Positions 54,813-62,973 of a stretch of DNA of 64,000 nucleotides are shown piece after piece. How positions within the stretch are numbered: the first letter of the stretch is position 1; every line of letters starts with the position of its first letter. Position numbers and translations under genes: made by a program. Source of the stretch: Asaia bogorensis (GTDB taxonomy: Bacteria; Pseudomonadota; Alphaproteobacteria; Acetobacterales; Acetobacteraceae); contig CAMDGX010000002.1 of NCBI GenBank assembly GCA_945897825.1, positions 40,693 to 104,692 of the forward strand, given 5' to 3'. Below the pieces are notes generated by a model. The model searched no databases. It saw nothing but the letters and a program-made list of their open reading frames with translations, and was not told the DNA's origin.

Positions 54813-54853
54813 GGATGAAGTCTTTTTGCTTCTTTTTCTTCAGAAAAAGAAGG
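54813..54853 (+). repeat. Dispersed AT-rich 3'-end repeat, copy 6
   Basis: The 41 bases run from GGATGAAGTCTTTTTG through CTTCTTTTTCT and AGAAAAAGAAG and match copy 2 (32211-32251) without a difference that could be seen. It lies 7 bp after copy 5, in the uvrC-glycosyltransferase gap, where no minus-strand gene ends. Confidence 0.82.
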
Positions 54854-54902
54854 CCTTGCTTGCTTGCGGTGCCGCGGCTTGCCGGCTGCGCGCTCATGCG
54901 CC

Positions 54903-56558
54903 ATGAGTCACGACCGCATGCCCGATCCTCTCCCCCCTGCCCTTGCCGGGCATATCGACCATGCCGACCGGCATTCGCTGACCGGCTGGGCGATGGATCC
55001 GGCGCGTCCGGGCGAGCCGGTGGAGCTGGAGCTGGTGCTGGACGGCGAGGTCGTCGGGCAGTTTCCGGCCGACCGGCATCGGGCCGATCTGGAGCAGGCC
55101 GGGCTGGGGGACGGGCGGCATGCGTTCCTGGTGCAGATCCCGGGCGGGCTGTCGCCGCATGCCGAGCGGGTTCTGGAGCTGCGTAGGGCGGGTGACGGGG
55201 CGCCGGTGCCGGGTTCGCCAGTGGTGCTGCCGCGGGCGCCCATGGTGGGCGAGGCGGCGCGGCATGCGCTGAACGACGCGGTGGTGGCGGCGGCTGCGGG
55301 CGCCGATGCGGCGGGGCTGGAGGCGCTGATGCGCGAGCTGGTACGCGGCATCGCGGCACGGCTGCCGCAGCCGCAGCCGCATCATGCAGCCCTGCTGGAG
55401 CGGTGGGGCGCGGGAGCGGCGGCGGCGCTGGCTCCGGGGCGGCGGCGGGCCTTGGTGATTGACGAGTCGATCCCCGATCCCGGGCGGGATGCGGGGTCGT
55501 CGGCGCTGCTGTCGCATATGCATTCGCTGCGGCGGCTGGGGTTCGACGTGGAGATCGTGCCGTCGCACGGGATGGCAGCGGATCCGGACGCGGTGGCGCG
55601 GATGGCGCAGGCGGGGTTCCTGGCGTGGACGGCGCCGTGGGTCGGCTCGGTGGAGGAGGTGCTGCGGCGGGGCGGGGCGGATTACGGCGTGGTGTATGTG
55701 CATCGCCTGGCGGTGATGCTGAAGTATGGCGCGCTGATCCGGCGGTGGTGCCCGGCGGCGCGGCTGGTTTACTGCGTGGCGGACCTGCATCACCTGCGCG
55801 CCGAGCGGGAGGCGGCGCTGGCGACCGGGGTTGCGGGCAACGCGGAGATCGAGGCGCTGCGCGAGGCGGAGCTGGCGGCGATCCGCGGGGCCGACGGGCC
55901 GATCACCCATTCGCCGGTGGAGCAGGCGCGGCTGGCGGCATTGCTGCCGGGGGTTCGGGTGCATGTGGTGCCGTGGGAGGTGGCGCTGCCGCCGCCGCCG
56001 GGGCCGGCTTCGGGGCGGCGGGGGGTGGGGTTCGTGGGCAGTTTCGGCCATGCGCCGAACCGCGATGCGGCGTGGGAGCTGCTGGAGGCGGTGATGCCGC
56101 TGGTGTGGGCGCAGGATGCCTCGATCCCGTTCCTGCTGGCCGGCAGCGGGATGCCGGCGGAGCTGGTGGCGGCGGCCGGGCAGGCGAAGGGGCGGGTGGA
56201 GGTTCTGGGGCGGATTCCGGCATTGTCGGAACTGTGGGATCGGGCGCTGGTGTCGGCGGCGCCGCTGCGGTTCGGGGCGGGGATCAAGGGCAAGGTGCTG
56301 GATAGCCTGGCGGCGGGGATACCCTGCGTGTGCACGTCGATCGCCGCGGAGGGGATGGGGCTGCCGGCGGAGCTGGCGGGACTGGTGCGGGACGAGGCGG
56401 GGGAGATGGCGCGGGAGATCGTTCGGTTGCATCATGATCCGGGTACGGTGGACCGGCTGGGGCTGGCGGGGCGGGCGTTCATCGCCGAACACCATGCGGC
56501 GGCGGTGATCGATGCGGCGCTGGCGCCGGCCTTGGGACTTGAAGGGATGGCAGGATGA
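54903..56558 (+). CDS. Glycosyltransferase (GT4) with extra N-terminal domain
   Basis: A 551-residue protein. Residues 10-85 form a small beta-rich module (GHIDHADRHSLTGWAMDP, LVLDGEVVGQF, DGRHAFLVQIPGG) that recurs at the N-terminus of some alphaproteobacterial glycosyltransferases. Residues about 190-540 are a GT-B fold with GVGFVGSFGHAPNRDAAWEL and FGAGIKGKVLDSLAAGIPCV. It should transfer a sugar from a nucleotide donor; the acceptor is unknown. The start is ATG 54903. Its stop overlaps the dehydratase start by 4 bp. Confidence 0.83.
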   Translation: MSHDRMPDPLPPALAGHIDHADRHSLTGWAMDPARPGEPVELELVLDGEVVGQFPADRHRADLEQAGLGDGRHAFLVQIPGGLSPHAERVLELRRAGDGAPVPGSPVVLPRAPMVGEAARHALNDAVVAAAAGADAAGLEALMRELVRGIAARLPQPQPHHAALLERWGAGAAAALAPGRRRALVIDESIPDPGRDAGSSALLSHMHSLRRLGFDVEIVPSHGMAADPDAVARMAQAGFLAWTAPWVGSVEEVLRRGGADYGVVYVHRLAVMLKYGALIRRWCPAARLVYCVADLHHLRAEREAALATGVAGNAEIEALREAELAAIRGADGPITHSPVEQARLAALLPGVRVHVVPWEVALPPPPGPASGRRGVGFVGSFGHAPNRDAAWELLEAVMPLVWAQDASIPFLLAGSGMPAELVAAAGQAKGRVEVLGRIPALSELWDRALVSAAPLRFGAGIKGKVLDSLAAGIPCVCTSIAAEGMGLPAELAGLVRDEAGEMAREIVRLHHDPGTVDRLGLAGRAFIAEHHAAAVIDAALAPALGLEGMAG

Positions 56559-57544
56559 GCGAAGCGGACGCGATTGACGGCATCGCGGTTCCGACGATCG
56601 GGATGATCGCGGACATGCGGCGGGAGTTGGCGCCCTGGGTGGCGACCACGCCGGTGTTCGCGCGCGCGGGGATCGCGGCGGGGCCGGACGGGGCGGTGCT
56701 GCAATTCAAGTTCGAGCTCCTGCAGAATGCCGGCACGTTCAAGGCGCGCGGGGCGTTCGCGAACCTGCTGGCGCTGGACGACGCGCAACGACGCAGGGGT
56801 GTGACCGCGATTTCGGCCGGCAACCATGCCATTGCGGTTGCCTATGCGGCGCAGAAGCTGGGGGTTCCGGCCAAGGTGGTGATGCTGGCCAGCGCCAACC
56901 CGGCGCGGCTGGCGCTGGCGCGGGCGTGCGGGGCGGAGGTGTTGCTGGCGCCGGACGGGGCAACGGGGTTCGCGATGGTGGCGGACATCCAGGCGAAGGA
57001 AGGCAAGTTCTTCGTGCATCCGTTCAACGGGCTGCGCACGGTGCTCGGCACGGCGACGCTGGGGGCGGAGTGGGCGGAGCAGAGCGGCGGGCTGGATGCC
57101 GTGGTGCTGCCGGTCGGCGGAGGCGGGCTGGCGGCCGGGGCGGCGACGGCGCTGCGGCTGGCGATGCCGGGGGTGGCGATCTATGGCGTGGAGCCGGAGG
57201 GGGCGAACGGCATGGCGCGCAGCTTCGCCACCGGCGGGCCGGTGAAGATGGGCGCAATGGCCTCGATCGCCGACAGCCTGTGCGCGCCGCATACCGAGGC
57301 CTACAGCTACGGGCTGTGCCGGCGCGCGATCGACGAACTGGTGACGATCGGCGACGAGGAATTGCGCGCGGCGATGCGGCTGCTGTTCGAGGAGCTGAAG
57401 CTGGCGGTGGAGCCGGCCTGCGCGGCGGCGACGGCGGCGGTGTGCGGGAAGTTGCGCGCGCGGCTGGCGGGCAAGCGGGTGGGGGTGCTGCTGTGCGGCA
57501 GCAACACCGACCTGGCGACCTTCGCCGGGCATATGGCGGCATGA
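56555..57544 (+). CDS. PLP-dependent threonine/serine dehydratase-like protein
   Basis: A 329-residue fold-type II PLP enzyme. NAGTFKARGAFANLL carries the PLP lysine, AISAGNHAIAVAYAAQKLG the phosphate-contacting asparagine loop, and LPVGGGGLAAG the glycine loop for PLP phosphate. It resembles threonine ammonia-lyase and serine racemase without an ACT domain. It overlaps the glycosyltransferase gene upstream and the propeller gene downstream (ATGA), so the three are a coupled unit, although a metabolic link between them is not obvious. Confidence 0.87.
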   Translation: MSEADAIDGIAVPTIGMIADMRRELAPWVATTPVFARAGIAAGPDGAVLQFKFELLQNAGTFKARGAFANLLALDDAQRRRGVTAISAGNHAIAVAYAAQKLGVPAKVVMLASANPARLALARACGAEVLLAPDGATGFAMVADIQAKEGKFFVHPFNGLRTVLGTATLGAEWAEQSGGLDAVVLPVGGGGLAAGAATALRLAMPGVAIYGVEPEGANGMARSFATGGPVKMGAMASIADSLCAPHTEAYSYGLCRRAIDELVTIGDEELRAAMRLLFEELKLAVEPACAAATAAVCGKLRARLAGKRVGVLLCGSNTDLATFAGHMAA

Positions 57545-58689
57545 TCCACCGGGCCGGCTGCACACTGGCGTTGCTTCTGGCGCTCGCGGGGCCGGGCTGG
57601 GCGCAGGCGCCGGGCCGGGCGGCCGTCCAGGAGGCTTCCCCCGCGCCAGAGAAGCCGATGGCGCTGCGGGCGGAGACGAGCGTGGCGCTGCGCGGGCCGG
57701 TCGGGCGGTGGGGCGCGCCGGTGGTGGACGACCTCAACCGTCGCCTCTACCTGCCGCGCGGCCCGGGCGGGCTGACCGTGCTGGGGCTGGACGGGTTCAA
57801 GCCGCTCGCCGAGGTGGCGGAGACGGCCGGCAGCGTCGCGGTGGCGTTGGACCCGGAGACGTTGCGCGGGTTCTCGGCCAATGCGGCGGAGCCTGACGAG
57901 GCGGCGCGCGGCATCACGGTGTTCGACCAGCGCAATTTCCGGCCTTTGGGCGCCATTGCGGTGCCTGGCGTGCGCCACATCGTCTACGACGCGGCGACCA
58001 AGCAAGTGGCGGCGGTGAGCGACGAGGGCTCGCTGACGCTGATCGACCCGGTGAAGCTGGCCGTGACGGCCACGCTGCCGCTGGCGGGCAAGCGCCCGAC
58101 CGGACTGGTGGCGGACCGGCGCGGGCGGGTGTTCGTCGCGCTGGCCGATCGCGACGCGATCGTGGTGGTCGACATGGTGTCCCGGCAGGTGGCGACGACC
58201 TGGCAGCCGCAGGGTTGCCGCGTGCCGGTGGCGCTGGTGTTCGACAGCTTCGGGCAGCGCCTGGTGGCGGCGTGCCGCGGGGCGGCGGTGGTGCCGGGCA
58301 CGGGGGGAGCGCCGGGCACGCCAGGGACGGATCCGGCGGGGGTGGCGATCGATCCCTTGTCGGGGCGCCCGGTTTCGGCCTTCTCGGTGCCGCCGGCGGT
58401 GGATTCGGTGGTGCACGACGCGCGCAACCGGGTGCTGTATTTCACCAGCGCCGCGACGGCGTCGGTCATGGCCTACCGGCAGGTGGACGCGTTCCGCTAC
58501 ACGCCGCTCGAGACCGTCGGCTCCCGGCCGATGGCGGGGCTGGCGGCGGCGGACCCGCGCACCGGGCGGCTGATCCTGCCGGTGGCGGAGTATGTGGCCA
58601 CGCCTGGCCGGCAGGATGGCGGCGGGGGGCTGCGCATCCTGCCCAACAGCTTCGCGCTGCTGGTGATGAAGCGGCTGCCGATCGACTAG
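57541..58689 (+). CDS. Periplasmic YVTN/beta-propeller-like protein
   Basis: A 382-residue protein with a signal peptide cleaved near GWAQA (about residue 22). The rest has repeated four-strand blades such as PVVDDLNRRLYLP, HIVYDAATKQVAAVSDEGS and GLVADRRGRVFVALADRDA, typical of YVTN/SMP-type beta-propellers. Probably periplasmic; a scaffold or lactonase-like role cannot be decided. The ATG 57541 overlaps the dehydratase stop. No membrane segment other than the signal is present. Confidence 0.83.
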   Translation: MIHRAGCTLALLLALAGPGWAQAPGRAAVQEASPAPEKPMALRAETSVALRGPVGRWGAPVVDDLNRRLYLPRGPGGLTVLGLDGFKPLAEVAETAGSVAVALDPETLRGFSANAAEPDEAARGITVFDQRNFRPLGAIAVPGVRHIVYDAATKQVAAVSDEGSLTLIDPVKLAVTATLPLAGKRPTGLVADRRGRVFVALADRDAIVVVDMVSRQVATTWQPQGCRVPVALVFDSFGQRLVAACRGAAVVPGTGGAPGTPGTDPAGVAIDPLSGRPVSAFSVPPAVDSVVHDARNRVLYFTSAATASVMAYRQVDAFRYTPLETVGSRPMAGLAAADPRTGRLILPVAEYVATPGRQDGGGGLRILPNSFALLVMKRLPID

Positions 58690-58809
58690 GGGGCTCCCCC
58701 CCGTTTTGCTCCCCCGAGTTTCGCTCCACCGTGCCCTGCGTGCGGGCGCATTGGAGCGGGCGCGGAATTGCGCTATTTGGCGCGTCCCACATTCGATGAG
58801 CAGTACCTG

Positions 58810-59175
58810 ATGGCCTTCAAGGGCGACAAGTTCCAAGACCGCGCGAGCGCCGCCGCCGAGGCGCGCAAGAAGTTGGCCGAACGTTTCAAAGCGGCGCCGA
58901 AGCCGGACGATCCCCGTGTGCTGGCGTTGGCCGCCGAGCGGAAGGCGATCGCCGAGGCGCGCGAGCTGCGGCAGGCCGAGCGGGCGCGGGCGAAGGCCGA
59001 GGAGGAAGTGCGCAAGGCCGAGGAGGCGCGGCTGCGCGCGATCGAGGAAGCCCGCGCCGCCGAAGAGGCGCGCAAGCGGGCCATCGAGGAACGGGCGAAG
59101 CAGTTGCAGGTCGCGGCCGAGCAGAAGGCGGCGCGCGATGCCCGCTATGCGGCGCGCAAGGCGAAGAAAAGGTAA
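58810..59175 (+). CDS. DUF6481-like coiled-coil protein
   Basis: A 121-residue, highly charged protein. MAFKGDKFQDRASAAAEARK is the family's typical N-terminus, which sets the start at ATG 58810 rather than the in-frame TTG at 58768. Residues 35-120 are an almost continuous Ala/Glu/Arg helix (EARELRQAERARAKAEEEV and similar), probably a coiled coil. Function is unknown. It ends 4 bp before copy 7 of the AT-rich repeat and converges on the M3 peptidase gene. Confidence 0.85.
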   Translation: MAFKGDKFQDRASAAAEARKKLAERFKAAPKPDDPRVLALAAERKAIAEARELRQAERARAKAEEEVRKAEEARLRAIEEARAAEEARKRAIEERAKQLQVAAEQKAARDARYAARKAKKR

Positions 59176-59179
59176 GCAT

Positions 59180-59222
59180 CTTCTTTTTCTGAAGAAAAAG
59201 AAGCAAAAAGACTTTTCATCCA
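59180..59222 (-). repeat. Dispersed AT-rich 3'-end repeat, copy 7
   Basis: CTTCTTTTTCT and AGAAAAAGAAG form the hairpin, followed by CAAAAAGACTTTTCATCC. It is the reverse complement of the copy 2/6 type, placed 4 bp after the DUF6481 gene stop and paired with inverted copy 8. Confidence 0.82.
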
Positions 59223-59287
59223 TTTACGCGCGGAGGGGCTGCGCGCAAATGGATGAAGTTTTTTGGTTCTTTTTTTCAAAAAAGAAC
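59215..59287. terminator. Bidirectional terminator formed by repeat copies 7 and 8
   Basis: CATCCATTTACGCGC (from 59217) pairs with GCGCGCAAATGGATG (to 59255) with one mismatch and a 9-nt loop. On the plus strand AAGTTTTTTGGTTCTTTTTTT follows in two short T-tracts; on the minus strand AAAAGTCTTTTTGCTTCTTTTT follows. It thus has a strong stem and U-tract in both directions, exactly between converging genes. Confidence 0.65.
59251..59287 (+). repeat. Dispersed AT-rich 3'-end repeat, copy 8
   Basis: GGATGAAGTTTTTTGG is followed by TTCTTTTTTTC and AAAAAAGAAC. It stands 12 bp beyond the stop of the M3 peptidase gene, which reads leftward into it. It is the GTTC/GAAC-arm subtype, like copies 1 and 5. 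Confidence 0.8.
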
Positions 59288-59299
59288 TTCTTTCTTGCT

Positions 59300-61318
59300 C
59301 TAAACGAGCCCCCGCATCCGCAGCAGCGGCCCCGTCTCCGGCGGGCGCCCGCGGAACGCCACGTAGAGCTCCATGGGATCGCGCGTGTCGCCGGATTCCA
59401 GCACGGTGCGCAGCCGGGCGGCCGTCGCGGGGTGGAAGGGGTCGCCGGCTTCGGTGAAGGCGTCGAACCCGTCGGCGTCCAGCACTTCGGCCCAGAGATA
59501 CGAGTAGTAGCCGGCCGCGTAGCCGCCGCCTGAGAACAGGTGCTGGAAATGGGCGGGGCGATGGCGCATGGCGATCTCGGATGGCATGCCGAGGCGGGCC
59601 AGGGCTTCGGTTTCGAACTGCTCGATGTCGAGGCTGGCGGGGTCGGGGTGGAGGTGGAGCTCCATGTCCAGGATGGCGCTGGCCAGGAATTCGACGGTGG
59701 CGAAGCCCTGGTTGAAGGTGCGCGCGGCGAGCAGGCGCTCGATCAGGGCGTCGGGCAGGGGCTCGTCGGTTTCGTGGTGGCGGGCGTATTCGCGCAGGGT
59801 TTGCGGCGCCTCGAGCCAGTGTTCGTAGACCTGGCTGGGGAATTCCACGAAGTCGCGGCGGACCGAGGTGCCGGACTGGCTGGGGTAGCGGACGCGGCTG
59901 AGCAGGCCGTGCAGCGCGTGGCCGAATTCGTGGAACAGGGTGGAGGCGTCGTCGAAGGACAGCAGCGTGGGCGTGCCGCGGGCGAAGTTGTTGTTGTTGA
60001 CGATGATGGGGGTGGCCGGGGGCTCGCCGGGCATGGCTTCCTGGTCGCGGTAGCTGCTCATCCAGGCGCCCGAGCGCTTGTCGGGCCGGGCGAAGTGGTC
60101 GGCGAGGAAGAGGCCCACGTGGCCGTTCTCGTCGCTGACGTCGTAGGCGCGGACGTCGGGGTGATAGACGGGCACGTCCGGGCGGGGGGTGAAGCGCAGG
60201 CCGAACAGGCGGCTGGCGGTGTCGAAGGCGGCCTGCTGGATGCGGGAAAGCTCGAAGTAGGGTTTGAGGCGGGTCTCGTCGAGGTCGTATTCGGCCTGGC
60301 GGACGCGCTCGGCGTAGTGGCGCCAGTCCCAAGGTTCGAGGCGATGGTTGATGCCGTCGGCGCCGGCCTCGGCGAGCAGGCGGGCGGCTTCCTCGGCGGC
60401 GCGGGCTCGCCCGGCGGTCCAGACCTCGCCGGTGAGGCGCTGGACGGCCTCGGGGGTGCCGGCCATGGAGTCGGCGAGGCGGAAGGCGGCGAAGTGGTCG
60501 AAGCCCAGCAGCCTGGCGCGTTCGGCGCGCAGGGCGAGGATTTCCGGGATCAGCGGGCGGTTGTCGTGCGGGCCTTCGTGCATGCCGCGGCTGATCCATG
60601 CGCGCCAGGCGGCTTCGCGGAGGTCGCGGCGGGGGGAGAAGGTGAGGAAGGGCTCGATCAGGGAGCGGGAGAGGGTGACGACGTGGCCCGCGATGCCGCG
60701 CTCGCTGGCGGCCTGGCGGGCGCCTTCGACGACGAAACCGGGCAGGCCGGCGAGGCCATCGGCGTCCAGCGGCAGGGACCATTCGCGCTCGTCATGCAGG
60801 ACGTTCTGGCCGAAATCGGTGTGGAGCGTGGCCAGCCTTGTGTTGATCGCGGCCATGCGGGCACGGCCAGCTTCGTCCAGCGCGGCGCCGGCGCGGATGA
60901 AACCCAGGTGGGTGCGGTCGAGCAGGCGGGCCTCGTCCGGCGCGAGGGCGGGGCGCTGGGCGTGCAGTGCCGCGACGCGGGCGAACAGGCGGGGGTCGAG
61001 GGTGACGCGGCTGGTGTGCGCGGCGAGCAACGGGGCCATGTCGCGCTCGACCTGCTGCAGGGCTGGGTTGCCCGCGCTGGCGACGAGGTTGCCGAAGGTG
61101 GCGGCGACGCGCTTGAGCGGGCGGCCGGAGCGTTCCATGGCGGCGATTGTGTTGGCGAAGCTGGGGGCCGCAGGATCGGTGGCGATGGCTTCGATCTCGG
61201 CGAGATGGGCCTGCATCGCGTGGTCGAAGGCGGTGGGGAAGTGCTCCGGCCGGATCGCGTCGAAGGGCGGGGCGCCGAAGGGGGTGGTCCAGGGGGCGAG
61301 GAGGGGGTTGGTGCTCAT
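59300..61318 (-). CDS. M3 family metallopeptidase (Dcp/oligopeptidase A-like)
   Basis: A 672-residue zinc peptidase of normal length. The HExxH motif lies in TLFHEFGHALHGLLS (about residue 460), with the third zinc ligand downstream in the usual M3 position. The N-terminus NPLLAPWTTPFGAPPFD is typical of the peptidyl-dipeptidase/oligopeptidase A group. It degrades short peptides, probably in the cytoplasm since no signal peptide is seen. The start is ATG 61318. It converges with the DUF6481 gene. Confidence 0.93.
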   Translation of the reverse strand: MSTNPLLAPWTTPFGAPPFDAIRPEHFPTAFDHAMQAHLAEIEAIATDPAAPSFANTIAAMERSGRPLKRVAATFGNLVASAGNPALQQVERDMAPLLAAHTSRVTLDPRLFARVAALHAQRPALAPDEARLLDRTHLGFIRAGAALDEAGRARMAAINTRLATLHTDFGQNVLHDEREWSLPLDADGLAGLPGFVVEGARQAASERGIAGHVVTLSRSLIEPFLTFSPRRDLREAAWRAWISRGMHEGPHDNRPLIPEILALRAERARLLGFDHFAAFRLADSMAGTPEAVQRLTGEVWTAGRARAAEEAARLLAEAGADGINHRLEPWDWRHYAERVRQAEYDLDETRLKPYFELSRIQQAAFDTASRLFGLRFTPRPDVPVYHPDVRAYDVSDENGHVGLFLADHFARPDKRSGAWMSSYRDQEAMPGEPPATPIIVNNNNFARGTPTLLSFDDASTLFHEFGHALHGLLSRVRYPSQSGTSVRRDFVEFPSQVYEHWLEAPQTLREYARHHETDEPLPDALIERLLAARTFNQGFATVEFLASAILDMELHLHPDPASLDIEQFETEALARLGMPSEIAMRHRPAHFQHLFSGGGYAAGYYSYLWAEVLDADGFDAFTEAGDPFHPATAARLRTVLESGDTRDPMELYVAFRGRPPETGPLLRMRGLV

Positions 61319-61419
61319 GGGTCTTTCGTGGCGGCGGGGCGGGGCTGCGTCAAGCGCGGGAGAAAGATCGTCTTCATTTTTAGACGTGATGTTGCGCCCT
61401 CGTCATCACGGGAATACCC

Positions 61420-62670
61420 ATGGCCGTCACGTTCAACAACACGCTGTTCGCGGTCGGGCATTTCTGGGGGATCTCGCTGTCGGGCAACGTGGCGACCACA
61501 AACCGGGCGGGCCGGGCGGATGTCTGGCTGAACGGCACGGTGGCGGCGACCGGCGACACGTTCACGCTGACCAACGTCAACGGCACCTTCACCCTCACCG
61601 TGCTCGCCTTCGACAGCGCCGGGGCCTTCACGGCGCAGTCGACGTCGGGGCTGGTGGCGATCTTCTCCAACACGGCGCTGACGATGGGCCAGGTGGTGAC
61701 GCTGACGTCCGACGGGTTCGGCGACTACCAGCTGCCATGCTTCGCGGCCGGGACGCGCATCGCCACGCGGCGCGGCGAGGTGGCGGTGGAGGCGCTGGCG
61801 ATCGGGGACGAGGTGGCGTTGCTGGGCGGCGGGTTCGCGCCGGTGGTGTGGCTCGGGCGGCGGGAGGTGGATTGCACGGCCTTGCGCCATCCGGCGGAGG
61901 GATGGCCGCTGCTGGTGCGCGCGCATGCGTTCGGGCCCGGGGCACCGCACCGGGACCTGTTCCTGTCGCCCGACCATGCGGTGTTTGCCGAGGGCGTGCT
62001 CGTCCCGGTGCGCTACCTGGAGAACGGCACCACCATCCTGCGCGCGCCCCGGGCGGAGGTGACGTATTTCCATGTCGAGTTGCCGCGCCATGCGGTGCTG
62101 CTGGCCGAGGGGCTGGCCTGCGAGAGCTACCTCGATACCGGAAACCGGGGCGATTTCGCGCCGGGTGGGCCGGTGCGGGGCGTGGGTGGCCGAGCGGTCG
62201 CACTGGACGTCTGGGCGACGCAGGCCTGCGCGCCGTTGGCGGTGGAGGGGCCGGTGGTGGCGCGGATTCGTGCCCGGCTGGCGGGGCGGGCGGCGGCGCT
62301 GGGCCATCTTCCGGCGCGCGACCCGGAGCTGGCGGTGTGGGCGGGCGGACAGGCGCACGCGGGGCGGCGCGACGGCGATGCCTGGCATGTGACGCTGCCG
62401 GCGCCGAATGCCGCGGCGCGGCTGGTCTCGCGCGGGTTCGTGCCGGCGGTGCTCGATGCCACGGTGGATGACCGGCGCTGTCTGGGGGTCGCGGTGCGGC
62501 GGTTGGTGGCGGATGGGCACGAGGTGCCGCTCGACCATCCCGGATTGCGCGGCGGCTGGCATGATCCGGAGCCGGGGCTGCGCTGGACCTCCGGGGCGGC
62601 GGCGCTGCCGGTGGTGCGGCAGGTGTCGGTGGAACTGGCGGCGATCGGCCCCTGGGCGCGGGGCGGCTGA
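61420..62670 (+). CDS. Hint-domain (Hedgehog/intein-like) protein
   Basis: A 416-residue protein. Residues 1-105 are a beta-rich region (NNTLFAVGHFWGISLSGN and similar). A Hint domain starts at about residue 107 with PCFAAGTRIATRRGEVAVE and continues to about 245, including LFLSPDHAVFAEG and LPRHAVLLAEGLACESYLD. The N-terminal Cys and the SPDHA histidine are the expected self-processing residues. The final 165 residues match no family I know. There is no signal peptide. Such proteins are common in alphaproteobacteria; whether they self-cleave is generally untested. Confidence 0.85.
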   Translation: MAVTFNNTLFAVGHFWGISLSGNVATTNRAGRADVWLNGTVAATGDTFTLTNVNGTFTLTVLAFDSAGAFTAQSTSGLVAIFSNTALTMGQVVTLTSDGFGDYQLPCFAAGTRIATRRGEVAVEALAIGDEVALLGGGFAPVVWLGRREVDCTALRHPAEGWPLLVRAHAFGPGAPHRDLFLSPDHAVFAEGVLVPVRYLENGTTILRAPRAEVTYFHVELPRHAVLLAEGLACESYLDTGNRGDFAPGGPVRGVGGRAVALDVWATQACAPLAVEGPVVARIRARLAGRAAALGHLPARDPELAVWAGGQAHAGRRDGDAWHVTLPAPNAAARLVSRGFVPAVLDATVDDRRCLGVAVRRLVADGHEVPLDHPGLRGGWHDPEPGLRWTSGAAALPVVRQVSVELAAIGPWARGG

Positions 62671-62735
62671 CAGCGGGGACCGAGACGCAGATCGGGCCGG
62701 GGGTTGCCCCCCCGGCCCGCTGGCGTGGATGTGGA

Positions 62736-62921
62736 TCAGGCCTTGTCGACAGCGTCGCGCACGGCGTCTTTCGCGCCGCCCTCGGCGTTCTTGGCCTTGC
62801 CCTTCATCTTGTCGGCCTCGCCTTCGGCCTGGAGCTTGGCATCGCCCGTCACCTTGCCGACGCCCTTCTTGATGGCGCCCTTGGCCTGGTCGGCCATGCC
62901 TTCGATGCGGTCCTTGTCCAT
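62736..62921 (-). CDS. CsbD-family stress protein
   Basis: A 61-residue, charged, Lys/Ala/Gly-rich protein: MDKDRIEGMADQAKGAIKK is the CsbD-like N-terminus, and the central VGKVTGDAKLQAEGEADKMK matches the family core. CsbD-like proteins are abundant under stress in many bacteria and have no known biochemical role. AGGAGA lies 8 bp before ATG 62921. It is probably its own transcript, or follows the secreted-protein gene upstream (62974-63600) by 52 bp on the same strand. Confidence 0.93.
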   Translation of the reverse strand: MDKDRIEGMADQAKGAIKKGVGKVTGDAKLQAEGEADKMKGKAKNAEGGAKDAVRDAVDKA

Positions 62922-62973
62922 GGTGGATCTCCTGTGTGAGGCCGCCGTCAGCGGCGGATTGCGGCCGCCGTCG

